Shown: one piece after another, positions 32,189 to 40,497 of the stretch | Position numbering within the stretch: the stretch's first letter is position 1 | Layout of the letters: every line of letters begins with the position of its first letter | Origin: Pseudodonghicola sp048268305 | GTDB taxonomy: Bacteria > Pseudomonadota > Alphaproteobacteria > Rhodobacterales > Rhodobacteraceae | Assembly: GCF_048268305.1 (NCBI RefSeq) | Contig: NZ_JBLWVT010000001.1 | Location: forward strand, 62,001-126,000 | DNA length: 64,000 bases | Reading direction: 5' to 3' | Notes under the pieces: generated by a model | What the model was told of the DNA's origin: nothing | What the model saw: only the letters and a program-made list of their open reading frames with translations | Database searches by the model: none | Position numbers and translations under genes: made by a program

Positions 32189-33385
32189 TTACTCCGCGTC
32201 GGCCGCCGCTAGGCGACGCGATTTGCGGGTGTCCAAGGCATAGAGCACGGCGCCCGCGACCAACCCCCAGAAGGCGGCCCCGATCCCGAAGAAGGACACG
32301 CCCGAGGCGGTGATCAGGATGGTGGTCAGCGCGGCCTCGCGCCCGGTAGGCTGGGAGACAGAGACGGCCAGCGATCCGGTCAGCGCCCCGATCAGCGCCA
32401 GCCCGGCCACCGCCGCAATCACCGCCGGCGGGGCCACCGCCATCACGGCCACGGCGATCGCCGCGCCAAGACCCATCACCGTATAGCCGATCCCGGCGAT
32501 GATCGCCGACCAATAGCGCCGGTCGGGGTCGGGATGCGCCTCGGGCCCGGCGCAGAGCGCGGCGGTGATCGCCGCCATGTTCACGCCCGGCGAGCCGAAG
32601 GGGGCGGACAAGAAGGCCACCATCCCGGTGAAGGAGATCAGCGGCCCGGCCTTGGGGGTATAGCCGAAGGATTTCAGCACCGCGATCCCGGCCACGTTCT
32701 GCGACGCCATGGTCAGGATGAAGAGCGGCAGCGCGATCCCCACCACCGCCGCCAGGGTCAGCTCGGGCATGACGAAGACCGGCCCGGACCACAGATGGTC
32801 GAGCGCGAAGGCGCCGGGCTCGAGCCCGCGGGCCACCAGCACCGCGGCCACCACCACCGCGGCCGGGATGGCCAGCAGCCGGTTCACCCGCGCCATCACC
32901 GCCCAGGCCAGGAAGACGGGCAGGGCGATCTCGGGGATCAGCCCCATGGCGCGGAACGGCGCCAGGCAGAGCGGCAGCAGGATGCCGGCCAGCATCGCAT
33001 TGGCCAGGGTCATCGGGATCGCCTCGGCCAGCCGGCCGAGCGGCCGCCACAGCCCGGCGAGAACGCAGAGCGCGGCCGCCAGCATGAAGGCACCGACGGT
33101 GACGGCAAAGCCGCCCTCGGGCGCCTGCAGCGTGGCCAGAAAGGCCGCCCCCGGTGTGGTCCAGGCCACCGACAGCGGCATCCGGTAGCGCAGGCTCAGC
33201 GCGATCCCGGCGAGCCCCATCGCCACCGCCGCCATCATCAGCCCGGAAGAGGCCTGCGCCGGCGAGGCACCCACCGCCTTCAGCCCCTGCACGATCACCG
33301 CGAAGGAGCTGGAGAAACCGACGAAGGCCGACAGCAGCCCCGAGGTGACCGAGGTGAGGGAAAAGTCCCTGAAGAGCGGTGACAT
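32189..33385 (-). CDS. benE: BenE-family benzoate/H+ symporter
   Basis: 398 aa from ATG 33385, giving MSPLFRDFSLTSVTSGLLSA; the longer frame to 33436 is unlikely. It has about 11-12 hydrophobic segments, and AWTTPGAAFLATLQAPEGGF and FILTMASQNVAGIAVLKSFG are BenE signatures. This inner-membrane family is named for benzoate import, but the real substrate is unproven for most members. No benzoate-degradation genes are visible nearby, so the substrate is uncertain. Confidence 0.85.
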   Translation of the reverse strand: MSPLFRDFSLTSVTSGLLSAFVGFSSSFAVIVQGLKAVGASPAQASSGLMMAAVAMGLAGIALSLRYRMPLSVAWTTPGAAFLATLQAPEGGFAVTVGAFMLAAALCVLAGLWRPLGRLAEAIPMTLANAMLAGILLPLCLAPFRAMGLIPEIALPVFLAWAVMARVNRLLAIPAAVVVAAVLVARGLEPGAFALDHLWSGPVFVMPELTLAAVVGIALPLFILTMASQNVAGIAVLKSFGYTPKAGPLISFTGMVAFLSAPFGSPGVNMAAITAALCAGPEAHPDPDRRYWSAIIAGIGYTVMGLGAAIAVAVMAVAPPAVIAAVAGLALIGALTGSLAVSVSQPTGREAALTTILITASGVSFFGIGAAFWGLVAGAVLYALDTRKSRRLAAADAE

Positions 33386-33496
33386 GATATTCCTTTCGGC
33401 GGCGGGATTTGCGCCAACCCGGGCAAGATGCCGCATCGCGGCAGGGCTGTCAAAACCGAACTTCGGCTGCCGTGCTCAGGCTTCTGGGCATAAGAA

Positions 33497-33526
33497 AACC
33501 CCCGAAACTCAGGGGCTTCGGGGGTT
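33497..33526 (-). terminator. Terminator downstream of trcR
   Basis: On the minus strand, AACCCCCGAA pairs with TTCGGGGGTT (10 bp) around a 10-nt loop, followed by a TTTTCTTAT tract. This is a good Rho-independent terminator for the trcR transcript that ends at 33556. Confidence 0.8.
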
Positions 33527-33555
33527 CTGAATGTCGAATCGGGTGGTCCCGGGGA

Positions 33556-34332
33556 TCAGCGACGGAAGTCGTCTTCATCCTCGTCGTCATCGTCGCCACC
33601 ACCGGCGGGCAGGTTGAAGAAGCTATTGGCGTCGCTGATATCACGCTCCGGACGAGCCTCTTCATCCCTGTCGCGCGAGCCGGAGAGGGTGAAGGTTTCC
33701 AGCCCCTCGATCGCGGTGGGGATCTTCGGCTCGATATCCATGCCCAGCGATTGTTCGGTGCTCACCAACTTGCGGCGTTCGTCATCGGTCATGACCGAGC
33801 CTTCGGCGGCGCGCTTGGCGGCGGCCTTCTGCACGGTGGCATCCAGTTCGGACTGCTTGCACAGGCCCAGGGCCACCGGGTCGATCGGCTGGATATTGGC
33901 AATGTTCCAATGCGTGCGTTCGCGGATCGCCTGGATGGTCGGCTTGGTGGTGCCCACCAGCTTGGCGATCTGGCCGTCGCTCAGCTCGGGGTGGAATTTC
34001 ACCAGCCAGAGGATCGACGCCGGGCGGTCCTGACGTTTCGACAGCGGCGTGTAGCGCGGACCACGACGCTTTTCTTCGCCCGCGGCAGCGGGGTTGAATT
34101 TGACGTGCAGCCTCAGAAGCGGATTCTGCTCGGCCTTGTCGATTTCGGCCTGGGTGAGCTGGTTGTTGGCCACAGGGTCAAAGCCCTTGACCCCGACCGC
34201 GACGTCGCCGTCGGCAATGCCCTGAACCTCCAGCTCGTGCATGCCCACGAAATCGGCGATCTGCTTGAAGGTCAGCGTCGTGTTGTCCACCAGCCAGACA
34301 GCGGTTGCCTTGGGGTGCAGCAGTTTGGCCAT
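33556..34332 (-). CDS. trcR: TrcR-like cell-cycle regulator (DUF1013)
   Basis: 258 aa from ATG 34332, with AAGGAGACACGAG upstream. It begins AKLLHPKATAVWLVDNTTLT, followed by FKQIADFVGMHELEVQGIAD, the DUF1013 signature. A second HTH-like stretch, LVGTTKPTIQAIRERTHWNI, lies about residues 130-150. The C-terminus is a very acidic Asp/Glu run. DUF1013 proteins are alphaproteobacterial and named TrcR, with a proposed transcriptional role in the cell cycle. It stands alone, divergent from the RNase T2 gene. Confidence 0.85.
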   Translation of the reverse strand: MAKLLHPKATAVWLVDNTTLTFKQIADFVGMHELEVQGIADGDVAVGVKGFDPVANNQLTQAEIDKAEQNPLLRLHVKFNPAAAGEEKRRGPRYTPLSKRQDRPASILWLVKFHPELSDGQIAKLVGTTKPTIQAIRERTHWNIANIQPIDPVALGLCKQSELDATVQKAAAKRAAEGSVMTDDERRKLVSTEQSLGMDIEPKIPTAIEGLETFTLSGSRDRDEEARPERDISDANSFFNLPAGGGDDDDEDEDDFRR

Positions 34333-34464
34333 CTCGTGTCTCCTTACGCGTAGTTTTCCCGTCGCCCGGATCAGGGGCGGTCCCGGATCGGCTCCGGAAC
34401 GGGTTTCCATTGTGGGGGAACTTCAGGTTTATATAGTGGCCCCGATGAAATAAGGAAAGAGTGA

Positions 34465-35094
34465 ATGCGCTGGATCCTCCTGTGGCTGTTGACTGCCGTG
34501 CCGGTTCTCGCCGACAGCGGCAAGCCGGGACAGTTCGACTATTACGTCCTGTCGCTGAGCTGGTCGCCCAACTGGTGCGCCACCGAGGGCCGCAGCCGCA
34601 ACTCCGAGCAATGCGACGCGCGGCGCGACTATGGCTGGGTGCTGCACGGTCTCTGGCCGCAATATCATCGCGGTTGGCCGGAATATTGCCATACGGCCGA
34701 AATCGCCCCCACCCGCCGGATGACCGCCGAGATGACCGATATCATGGGCACCCCCGGGCTCGCCTGGTATCAATGGAAGAAGCATGGGGTGTGCTCGGGC
34801 CTGTCCGCCCCGGCCTATTACGCGCTGGCGCGCGAGGCCTATGGCCGGGTGAATCGCCCGGCGGTGTTCCGCAGGCTGAAGTCGTCGGTGAAACTGCCGG
34901 CCTCGGTGGTGGAGGAGGCCTTTCTGAAGGCCAACCCGGGGCTGACGCGCGACATGGTCACTGTCACCTGTCAGCAAGGCTATATCCAGGAGGTGCGGAT
35001 CTGCCTGTCGCGCGATCTGCAGCCGGTGCCCTGTGGCCGCGATGTGATTGCCGATTGCAAGCTGACCGACGCGCTGCTCGAACCGATCCCCTGA
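34465..35094 (+). CDS. Secreted ribonuclease T2
   Basis: 209 aa with a signal peptide (RWILLWLLTAVPVLA|DS). Both catalytic motifs are intact: CAS I as YGWVLHGLWPQYH near residue 56 and CAS II as WYQWKKHGVCSG near residue 105, supplying the two catalytic histidines. Several cysteines could form the usual disulfides. It would cleave RNA non-specifically in the periplasm or outside the cell. It is followed by two hairpins at 35109 and 35168. Confidence 0.93.
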   Translation: MRWILLWLLTAVPVLADSGKPGQFDYYVLSLSWSPNWCATEGRSRNSEQCDARRDYGWVLHGLWPQYHRGWPEYCHTAEIAPTRRMTAEMTDIMGTPGLAWYQWKKHGVCSGLSAPAYYALAREAYGRVNRPAVFRRLKSSVKLPASVVEEAFLKANPGLTRDMVTVTCQQGYIQEVRICLSRDLQPVPCGRDVIADCKLTDALLEPIP

Positions 35095-35108
35095 CACGGC
35101 GGCGTAGC

Positions 35109-35125
35109 GGGGGCGCTTCGCCCCC
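35109..35125 (+). terminator. Hairpin after the RNase T2 gene
   Basis: GGGGGCG-CTT-CGCCCCC, a 7-bp perfect stem 15 bp after the stop. This GGGCTTCGCCC type is the common Rhodobacterales gene-end hairpin and probably terminates transcription or protects the mRNA 3' end. Confidence 0.55.
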
Positions 35126-35167
35126 TGGCTCGGCCGATCGACGAAAGGGGAGGGGCGGGCAAAACAA

Positions 35168-35187
35168 AAGGCGCCCGAGGGCGCCTT
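35168..35187 (+). terminator. Second hairpin terminator after RNase T2
   Basis: AAGGCGCCC / GGGCGCCTT, a 9-bp perfect inverted repeat with a 2-nt formal loop, preceded by AAAACAAA and followed by GGTGT. On the minus strand it would be followed by a TTTGTTTT tract, so it could also terminate leftward transcripts. It marks the last clearly native feature before the lower-GC patch. Confidence 0.65.
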
Positions 35188-35690
35188 GGTGTCGAGAGTC
35201 AGGGTATTTGCCCTTTTGGTGACCGGTAAAAATTTGAAATCAGAGACATCGACTTTGGATTGACGCCAAAACTGTCCTTTTTCGTCACGAATCCTGTCCG
35301 AACATACACAGCCGGAAGAGTTTGAAACATCTATCCTCAGTGTGGTCTAGATTTGAGGAAGGCAGGAAAACATGGCGAAGCGTCGATGTTTGCTTCTCCG
35401 GGAACTGGCTACGCGATGGAAGCGCGACTTGTTTGGCGCTCTGCCACATAGCAATTCGAGGCTTCCTGCTTAGGGCTTTCGGCCGCACGTTGTTCGATAT
35501 TGCGGCTTCGATTCCGGGCGCGGCCACTCGGGCCGACAAGCTACAGCTAACCCGGGACAGGCCAGCCGAAAGCGCAAAACTGCGCCACGCCGATTTTTCT
35601 ATTGTCGGTTTTCAGCCGCTGGAAGTGCGGCCGACGTCGGAAAACACCGCAGCCGGCAGCTCAGTAGCTCAAAGAAATATGGCTTCGCCA
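35188..35690. other. Gene-poor, lower-GC stretch
   Basis: About 500 bp with no convincing gene. A 143-codon open frame (35322-35753, +) overlaps the 3' end of the GlxA regulator antisense and has no recognisable domain or ribosome binding site. An 84-codon minus frame (35285-35539) is equally unconvincing. Base composition is visibly less GC-rich than to the left. It probably represents decayed sequence at the edge of an acquired region. Confidence 0.4.
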
Positions 35691-36770
35691 TCACCCAGGG
35701 TCAGCAACGCCGCAAGCGCCTTTGAGCTTGTCGGTGATCTGCGGGTTCAGTGAAGAAGACACTTCCGGACCGAGGGGGCCAGAGCGGCAAAAATGCTCGC
35801 GATACTCTGCCGGGGTTGTCTTGACACGACGCAGAAAGGCACGACGCGCAATGTCTGGGCCGGAAAAACCGCACTGCGCCGCAATGGTTTTCAGCGGCAT
35901 ATCTGAATCCTCCAACGCCCGGCGCATCGCATCGACGCGTACATGCTCCACAAAAGCGGCGGGCGTAGTCCCGGTTTCCGTCAGAAACAGGCGCGCAAAG
36001 TTGCGCGGGCTCATCCCTATGCGCCGCGCCAGAGTGGTCACTGAAAGATCGGCTGCGACATTCTCCAGAATCCATTTCTGCACTCCGGCGATCCGGCTTT
36101 CTTGCGCGGTTTGGGCAGCAAGATGTGCACTGAACTGAGACTGTCCCCCGGGGCGCTTCAGAAACACCACGAGGCGCCGAGCGACACGCATGGCCACCTC
36201 ATGGCCAAGGTCTTCTTCGATAAGCCGCAGGGCCAAGTCGATCCCCGCGGTCACGCCCGCGGAAGTGTAGACCCCACTGTCCTCGATATAAATCGCATCG
36301 GGGCGGATCTCGGCCTCGGGGCACCAGAGCGCCAGTTCTGCGACATGCTGCCAGTGGGTGGTGGCCCGCCGCCCCCCCAGAAGCCCCGCGGCCGCCAGGA
36401 AAAACGCCCCGGTGCAAACCGATCCCAAACGCCGCACCGTGCCTGCCTGGCGGCGCAGCCAATCGGCAAAGGCCGGGAACTCGGCCGCACCGGCGTAGTC
36501 CGGCGTTCCGGCGATCAGCAGCGTGTCGATCTCCTCCGCCAAATCGGCAAAGGTGGCGTCCATGAGCAGGGTCATCCCCCCGACCCGCACCTGCATCCGA
36601 CCATCGACCGCGATCAATCGGATCTCGTAGACCGGGGCCTGCGCCGCCTGGTTCGCCTCGAGAAAGCAATCGAGCGGCCCGGAAATGTCGAGAGACTGCG
36701 CCGCGAGTGGCACGCAGATCACAACGAGGCGCGGGCGGCCGCTCTGCATGATGTCCCTTTCCATCGGCAT
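35691..36770 (-). CDS. GlxA-family (AraC-type) transcriptional regulator
   Basis: 359 aa from ATG 36770 (ATG 36764 and 36749 also possible). The N-terminal DJ-1/PfpI-like domain, about residues 8-175, has RLGSVCTGAFFLAAAGLLGG with the family Cys. The C-terminal AraC HTH pair includes LARRIGMSPRNFARLFLTET and IAAQCGFSGPDIARRAFLRR. GlxA-like regulators often sense amino-acid or quaternary-amine metabolites; Pseudomonas ArgR is a relative. It is divergent from the GST-agmatinase pair (95-bp gap), which it probably controls. Confidence 0.88.
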   Translation of the reverse strand: MPMERDIMQSGRPRLVVICVPLAAQSLDISGPLDCFLEANQAAQAPVYEIRLIAVDGRMQVRVGGMTLLMDATFADLAEEIDTLLIAGTPDYAGAAEFPAFADWLRRQAGTVRRLGSVCTGAFFLAAAGLLGGRRATTHWQHVAELALWCPEAEIRPDAIYIEDSGVYTSAGVTAGIDLALRLIEEDLGHEVAMRVARRLVVFLKRPGGQSQFSAHLAAQTAQESRIAGVQKWILENVAADLSVTTLARRIGMSPRNFARLFLTETGTTPAAFVEHVRVDAMRRALEDSDMPLKTIAAQCGFSGPDIARRAFLRRVKTTPAEYREHFCRSGPLGPEVSSSLNPQITDKLKGACGVADPG

Positions 36771-36865
36771 TCCGTCCCGAAACGTCGGCTTGCGACGATT
36801 GAGGACAGGTCGTGGCCCGACATAGGCTTGAACCACCCTCAGGTTCAACCGGCAAAGGCAGGCTC

Positions 36866-37507
36866 ATGTATACGCTCTACTATTACCCCGCGAATGCGAA
36901 CGCGGCTCCGCATATGTTGCTTCGCGAAATCGGGGTGCCGTTTCAGCTCTCGCTCGTCGATCGCAGTGTTGCGGCGCAAAAATCCGATGCCTTCCTGGCG
37001 CTCAATCCGAACGGTCGGATTCCGGCGCTTCGCGATGAGGAACTGGTGATTTTCGAAGCGGCAGCCATTGCACTTCACCTGGCAGACCGCCACCCCGACG
37101 CAAAGCTCGCACCCGCATTCGGCACGCCGGAGCGCGCCGGATTTTATCAATGGCTGATCTTCCTGACCAATTCGCTGCAGGAAGAGCTCATGACCTGGCA
37201 ATATCCCGAACGTCTGACCGCGACAGACGGGCGCGCGGCGGAGGTCGTCAAGGCCGGGTCGGAAGTCCGGCTCAACGGCTACCTGGATGTGATCGAGGCG
37301 CATCTTGCAACCAATGGTCCCTACTTCCTTGGCGACACCCTTGGCGCAGCGGATTTCTACTTCACCATGCTCTGCCGCTGGGCGCGCCCGATGGCGACCC
37401 CGCCGCGAAAACGTCCCGCAATCGCCCGCCTGCTCGACCTCATGATCGCGCGTCCCGCAGTGCAAGGCGCCTATGCCGCCGAAGGGATCGAAGGCGATAT
37501 CGCCTGA
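36866..37507 (+). CDS. Glutathione S-transferase family protein
   Basis: 213 aa from ATG 36866, with AAAGGCAGG upstream. The thioredoxin-fold N-domain has YTLYYYPANANAAPHMLLRE, ALNPNGRIPALRDEE and VIFEAAAIALHLADRHP. The C-domain has LGDTLGAADFYFTMLCRW. Beta-class enzymes carry a Cys near the PGACSLAPH segment; here Asn/Ala occupy that place, so beta-class chemistry is doubtful. It precedes the agmatinase gene by 32 bp on the same strand. The substrate is unknown. Confidence 0.88.
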   Translation: MYTLYYYPANANAAPHMLLREIGVPFQLSLVDRSVAAQKSDAFLALNPNGRIPALRDEELVIFEAAAIALHLADRHPDAKLAPAFGTPERAGFYQWLIFLTNSLQEELMTWQYPERLTATDGRAAEVVKAGSEVRLNGYLDVIEAHLATNGPYFLGDTLGAADFYFTMLCRWARPMATPPRKRPAIARLLDLMIARPAVQGAYAAEGIEGDIA

Positions 37508-37539
37508 CACACAGTCACCAGGAAGCGAAGGCTCCGATT

Positions 37540-38517
37540 ATGACACATAACCGCAATCTGCCCGATCGCATGAACCTGCCGTTTGTCGGGCTGGTCAGCT
37601 TTGCAGGACAACCCGCTCAAGAAGACTGGAGCAAACTGGAGGGTGTCGATGTCGCGATCCTCGGTATCCCCATCGACACGGCCTTAAGCTATCGGGTCGG
37701 CACCCGTTTCGGCCCGCGCGCGATCCGCGAAGCCTCCATGTTCCATAGCTTCGGACCGGAAGGTGTCTTCGACTTCGAAGACGAAACAACCTATCTTGGC
37801 GCCTCAGAGGTGCGGATCGCCGACGTAGGAGACAGCGATGTCATCTACGCGGACACGCAGCGTAGCCTCTCCAATGCGACGCAGGCTGTCAGAACGTTGC
37901 GCAGCGCAGGCACACTGCCCTATATCCTCGGTGGAGATCACTCAATCACCATGGCGACTGTGGCCGCATACGCCGCAGAGCCACCGATTCACATTATCCA
38001 TATCGATGCGCATTTCGACTTCATCGACGAACGCAACGGCGTTTCCTGGGGGCATGGCAGCCCGATGCGCCGATCATCCGAAATGGCCCATGTGTCGGGG
38101 ATCACGACGCTTGCGCCCCACAACATGGCCTCGGTCAGCCGCGCGGATTACGAGGCGGCGAAAGCCTATGGGACGAATGTCGTGCCCCTTCGGCGTTTGC
38201 GCGCGCAGGGGGCTGCGGCCTCCCTGGCGCATCTGCCCGATGGCCAGAGGGTCTATGTCTCGATCGACATCGACGCTTTTGACCCCTCTATCGTCCCGGG
38301 AACCGCGACGATCAGCCATGGCGGCTTGAGCTATTACGAAGGCAAGGACATTCTGCGCGAGATCGCATCCCGGTTCGAAGTTGTTGGTGCAGATTTCGTC
38401 GAGGTCTCCCCGCCTTACGATCCTTCCGGCATCACATCTCTGCTTGCTGCCCGACTGACACTTGATTTCATCGGAGCGATATACAGACAGCGACGCGTGC
38501 GGAACCAAGCAAAATAA
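37540..38517 (+). CDS. Agmatinase/guanidinobutyrase-family ureohydrolase
   Basis: 325 aa from ATG 37540, with AGGAAGCGAAGG upstream. All binuclear-Mn ligand motifs are present: GGDHS (His134), HIDAHFD (Asp156, His158, Asp160) and SIDIDAFDP (Asp243, Asp245). VEVSPPYDPSGITSLLAARL closes the fold. The enzyme hydrolyses a guanidino compound to urea plus an amine; agmatine, 4-guanidinobutyrate or a related compound cannot be separated by eye. It is co-transcribed with the GST and is likely regulated by the divergent GlxA-family protein. GC content is below that of the flagellar and housekeeping genes. Confidence 0.9.
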   Translation: MTHNRNLPDRMNLPFVGLVSFAGQPAQEDWSKLEGVDVAILGIPIDTALSYRVGTRFGPRAIREASMFHSFGPEGVFDFEDETTYLGASEVRIADVGDSDVIYADTQRSLSNATQAVRTLRSAGTLPYILGGDHSITMATVAAYAAEPPIHIIHIDAHFDFIDERNGVSWGHGSPMRRSSEMAHVSGITTLAPHNMASVSRADYEAAKAYGTNVVPLRRLRAQGAAASLAHLPDGQRVYVSIDIDAFDPSIVPGTATISHGGLSYYEGKDILREIASRFEVVGADFVEVSPPYDPSGITSLLAARLTLDFIGAIYRQRRVRNQAK

Positions 38518-38552
38518 CGGCAACCTGCGCCGAATCTATGAGATCAAGCGCT

Positions 38553-38571
38553 GGTTTCTATCCCTGAAACC
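38553..38571 (+). terminator. Weak hairpin after the agmatinase gene
   Basis: GGTTTC-TATCCCT-GAAACC, a 6-bp perfect stem 35 bp downstream of the agmatinase stop and 34 bp before the IS end. There is no T-tract. A possible terminator. Confidence 0.35.
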
Positions 38572-38604
38572 CTCAGGCTATTCATGGCCAAATGAAAATA
38601 CTAA

Positions 38605-38623
38605 CAGGCTGCTGAAATAGTCG
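38605..38623. repeat. IS left terminal inverted repeat
   Basis: CAGGCTGCTGAAATAGTCG, a perfect inverted match to 40052-40070. Intact ends on a dead element suggest fairly recent inactivation. Confidence 0.93.
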
Positions 38624-39032
38624 GGCCTCGACGCCGATTGCAGAACATGATTCACCCGCTGCGGATCAACGGCGGAGGCAGGTATGCGCGGTGCAGACGA
38701 GGCGAGCGGATCGCTGTTCAGCTATGTCGATCTCGAAGAGCGGGTCCCCGCCCGGCATCCGCTGCGCACGATCCGTCGGGTCGTCAATGACGCCTTGGCG
38801 AGCCTCGATGGCGCGTTCGAGGTGCTTTACGCCGACTGTGGCCGCCCCTCCATCGCGCCGGAACGGCTGATCCGTGCGAGCCTGCTGCAAATCCTGTTCT
38901 CGGTCCGCGTCGCGCCGGCGGCGTGCCTTCGGCACGACGCGGCAACTGATGGAGCAGCTGGACTGCAACCTGCTGTTCCGCTGGTTTGTGGGGCTTGGCA
39001 TCAACGACCAGGTCTGGGGTGAAGGGCGTCCG

Positions 39033-39057
39033 GAAATCTGTCCAGTGGACAGATTTC
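39033..39057. repeat. Perfect palindrome inside the transposase interruption
   Basis: GAAATCTGTCC-AGT-GGACAGATTTC, an 11-bp perfect stem. It lies in a segment, about 39018-39089, that does not belong to the transposase reading frame. The rest of the segment is GC-rich and includes GCGCGAAGCGC and GGCCGAAGGCC, two further short palindromic units. It looks like a small palindromic repeat element that inserted into the IS. Confidence 0.6.
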
Positions 39058-39269
39058 AGCCCTGAACGCGCGAAGCGCTGGGCCGAAGGCCGACCGTGTT
39101 CAGCAAGAACCGCGACCGGCTGCTGACCACGGACATGTCGCGCAAGGTGATGGCCGCCAGTCTCGCGCATCGCGAGGTCGCGCCGCTGCTGTCAGACGAC
39201 CACGTCTCGGTCGACGGCACATTGGTGAAGGCTTGGGCTTCCATGAAGAGCATCCGGCCGAAAGAGGAC

Positions 39270-39314
39270 GGCGATCCCGGCGATCCCGGCGATCCCGGCG
39301 ATCCCGGCGATCCT
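39270..39314 (+). repeat. Five tandem 9-bp repeats encoding GDP
   Basis: Unit GGCGATCCC (last unit GGCGATCCT), in frame with the transposase, giving five consecutive Gly-Asp-Pro triplets. It falls in a region of these transposases that is already Pro/Asp-rich and variable; probably slippage expansion. Confidence 0.9.
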
Positions 39315-40051
39315 CCGGCACAGGATGCCGCGCCGCAAGACCCATCTCCGCAGCCCGATCCGGAAACCCGCCCGATGTCCCGCCCTGCCAGCCGCAGCCG
39401 AAATGCCGAAGTGGATTTCAGGGGCCAGAAGCGCACGAACGCGACGCATGCCTCCACGACAGATGCCGATGCGCGGCTTTACCGGAAATCCCCCGGCACC
39501 GGCGCGATGCTATGCTTCATCGGGCACGTGGTCATGGAGAACCGCAGCGGGCTGGCCGTCCAGGGCGACTTGACCCGCGCGGACGGTCGTGCCGAGCGCA
39601 AGGCGGCGCTCGACATGATGCACCGGCAGTCGCCGGGATCGACCAGGCAGCTGACCCTGGGTGCCGACAAGGCATAGGACGCTGCCGGGGTCGTGGCGGA
39701 TTGCAGGCGAGCCTGCATCACCCCGCATGTCGCGCAGAAGGCGCGGTTCTCGGCGATCGACGGACGGACAACGCGGCACAAGGGGTATGCCCTGTCTCGG
39801 AAGCACCGGAAGCGGATCGAGGAGCTCTTCGGCTGGTCCAAGACCATCGGCGGCGCGGCGCAGACCCTCTATCTCGGCGTGGAGCGGGTGCGGTCCCGCT
39901 TCATCCTCACGCTGGCCGCGGCAAACCTGGCCCGGCTGCCGCGGCTGCTGGCGATTTGAGGCCAGGAACCACCGCACCCCATGCCGCAAGGCCAAGAATG
40001 GCCGGAAAATCAAGCCGCCCGCCAAGCGCCGCGGAAACCCTTCCGCTTGCA

Positions 40052-40070
40052 CGACTATTTCAGCAGCCTG
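40052..40070. repeat. IS right terminal inverted repeat
   Basis: Reverse complement of the 19-bp left end at 38605-38623, with no mismatch. CTAG follows directly. Between here and tRNA-Pro (40071-40291) I see no gene. Confidence 0.93.
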
Positions 40071-40291
40071 CTAGGAGCATGGAGCGAGGTCGACCGTCCA
40101 CAATGGGCCGAGCGTTGCGTTGCCTGTCATCGGGCAGTGGGCCGTGAGACACGGTATCGCCGCGCCAGAGCTGCATCTGGAACGTTCTAAACTGAACATC
40201 CTGCCGACACCGCATCTGCCCTTCAGAATGCGCAAAAGCCCTGCCTTCTGGAACGAAAGGCAAGACTTTTTGAAACTTGATACTTGTTTTT

Positions 40292-40368
40292 TGGTCGGGC
40301 TGAGAGGATTCGAACCTCCGACCCCCTGCTCCCGAAGCAGGTGCGCTACCAGGCTGCGCTACAGCCCG
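40292..40368 (-). tRNA. tRNA-Pro(CGG)
   Basis: 77 nt on the minus strand with the CCA encoded (complement of TGG at 40292-40294). The acceptor stem is CGGGCTG / CAGCCCG. The D-arm contains AGCGCAGCCTGGTAGCGCA. The anticodon stem-loop CCTGC-TTCGGGA-GCAGG gives anticodon CGG, decoding CCG proline. The T-arm GGAGGTTCGAATCCTCT is canonical. It borders the accessory patch with the IS, a common site type for integration, although no duplicated tRNA 3' end was found. Confidence 0.95.
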
Positions 40369-40497
40369 ACCGTGTCGCGTGGGGTATACGTGCGCCGCGG
40401 GATTTGCAAGGGCAATTGTGAGAGAAAACCCACCTCATCCCGCGGCTTGTCAGAAACCACTGCCCGGGGCAGTCTGGCGCCTCTGGGAGAGTGGGGC

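Larger units (their letters stand above)
38684..39959 (+). pseudogene. IS5-like DDE transposase, frameshifted and interrupted
   Basis: The reading begins MRGADEASGSLFSYVDLEER and runs in one frame to about 38915, where the frame shifts and the protein resumes as RQLMEQLDCNLLFRWFVGLG. A roughly 70-bp insertion after DQVW adds a stop and a perfect palindrome. The frame continues with KNRDRLLTTDMSRKVMAASL and HVSVDGTLVKAWASMKS (first Asp). A TAG then replaces the expected Tyr codon in GADKA(stop)DAAG, and the tail KRIEELFGWSKTIGGAAQT (Glu) ends at 39959. Five GDP codon repeats lie at 39270-39314. It cannot make a full transposase. Confidence 0.9.
38605..40070 (+). mobile_element. IS5-like insertion sequence (inactive copy)
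   Basis: About 1466 bp bounded by perfect 19-bp inverted repeats, CAGGCTGCTGAAATAGTCG at 38605-38623 and its reverse complement at 40052-40070. Flanks are CTAA (left) and CTAG (right), so a CTA-type short target duplication is likely. The single transposase gene is broken in at least three places (see the pseudogene entry). The ends are intact, so a related transposase could still mobilise it. It separates the agmatinase from tRNA-Pro. Confidence 0.93.

Noticed and set aside
35322..35753. A 143-codon open frame in the lower-GC stretch
   Set aside because: No ribosome binding site or known domain, and its end overlaps the GlxA regulator antisense; probably decayed DNA.
39270..39314. The 9-bp tandem repeats as a CRISPR or minisatellite locus
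   Set aside because: They are contiguous, in frame and encode GDP triplets within a transposase; slippage explains them.
40060..40291. A tRNA-associated attachment site repeat
   Set aside because: I looked for a copy of the tRNA-Pro 3' end near 35190 and elsewhere in the window and did not see one.
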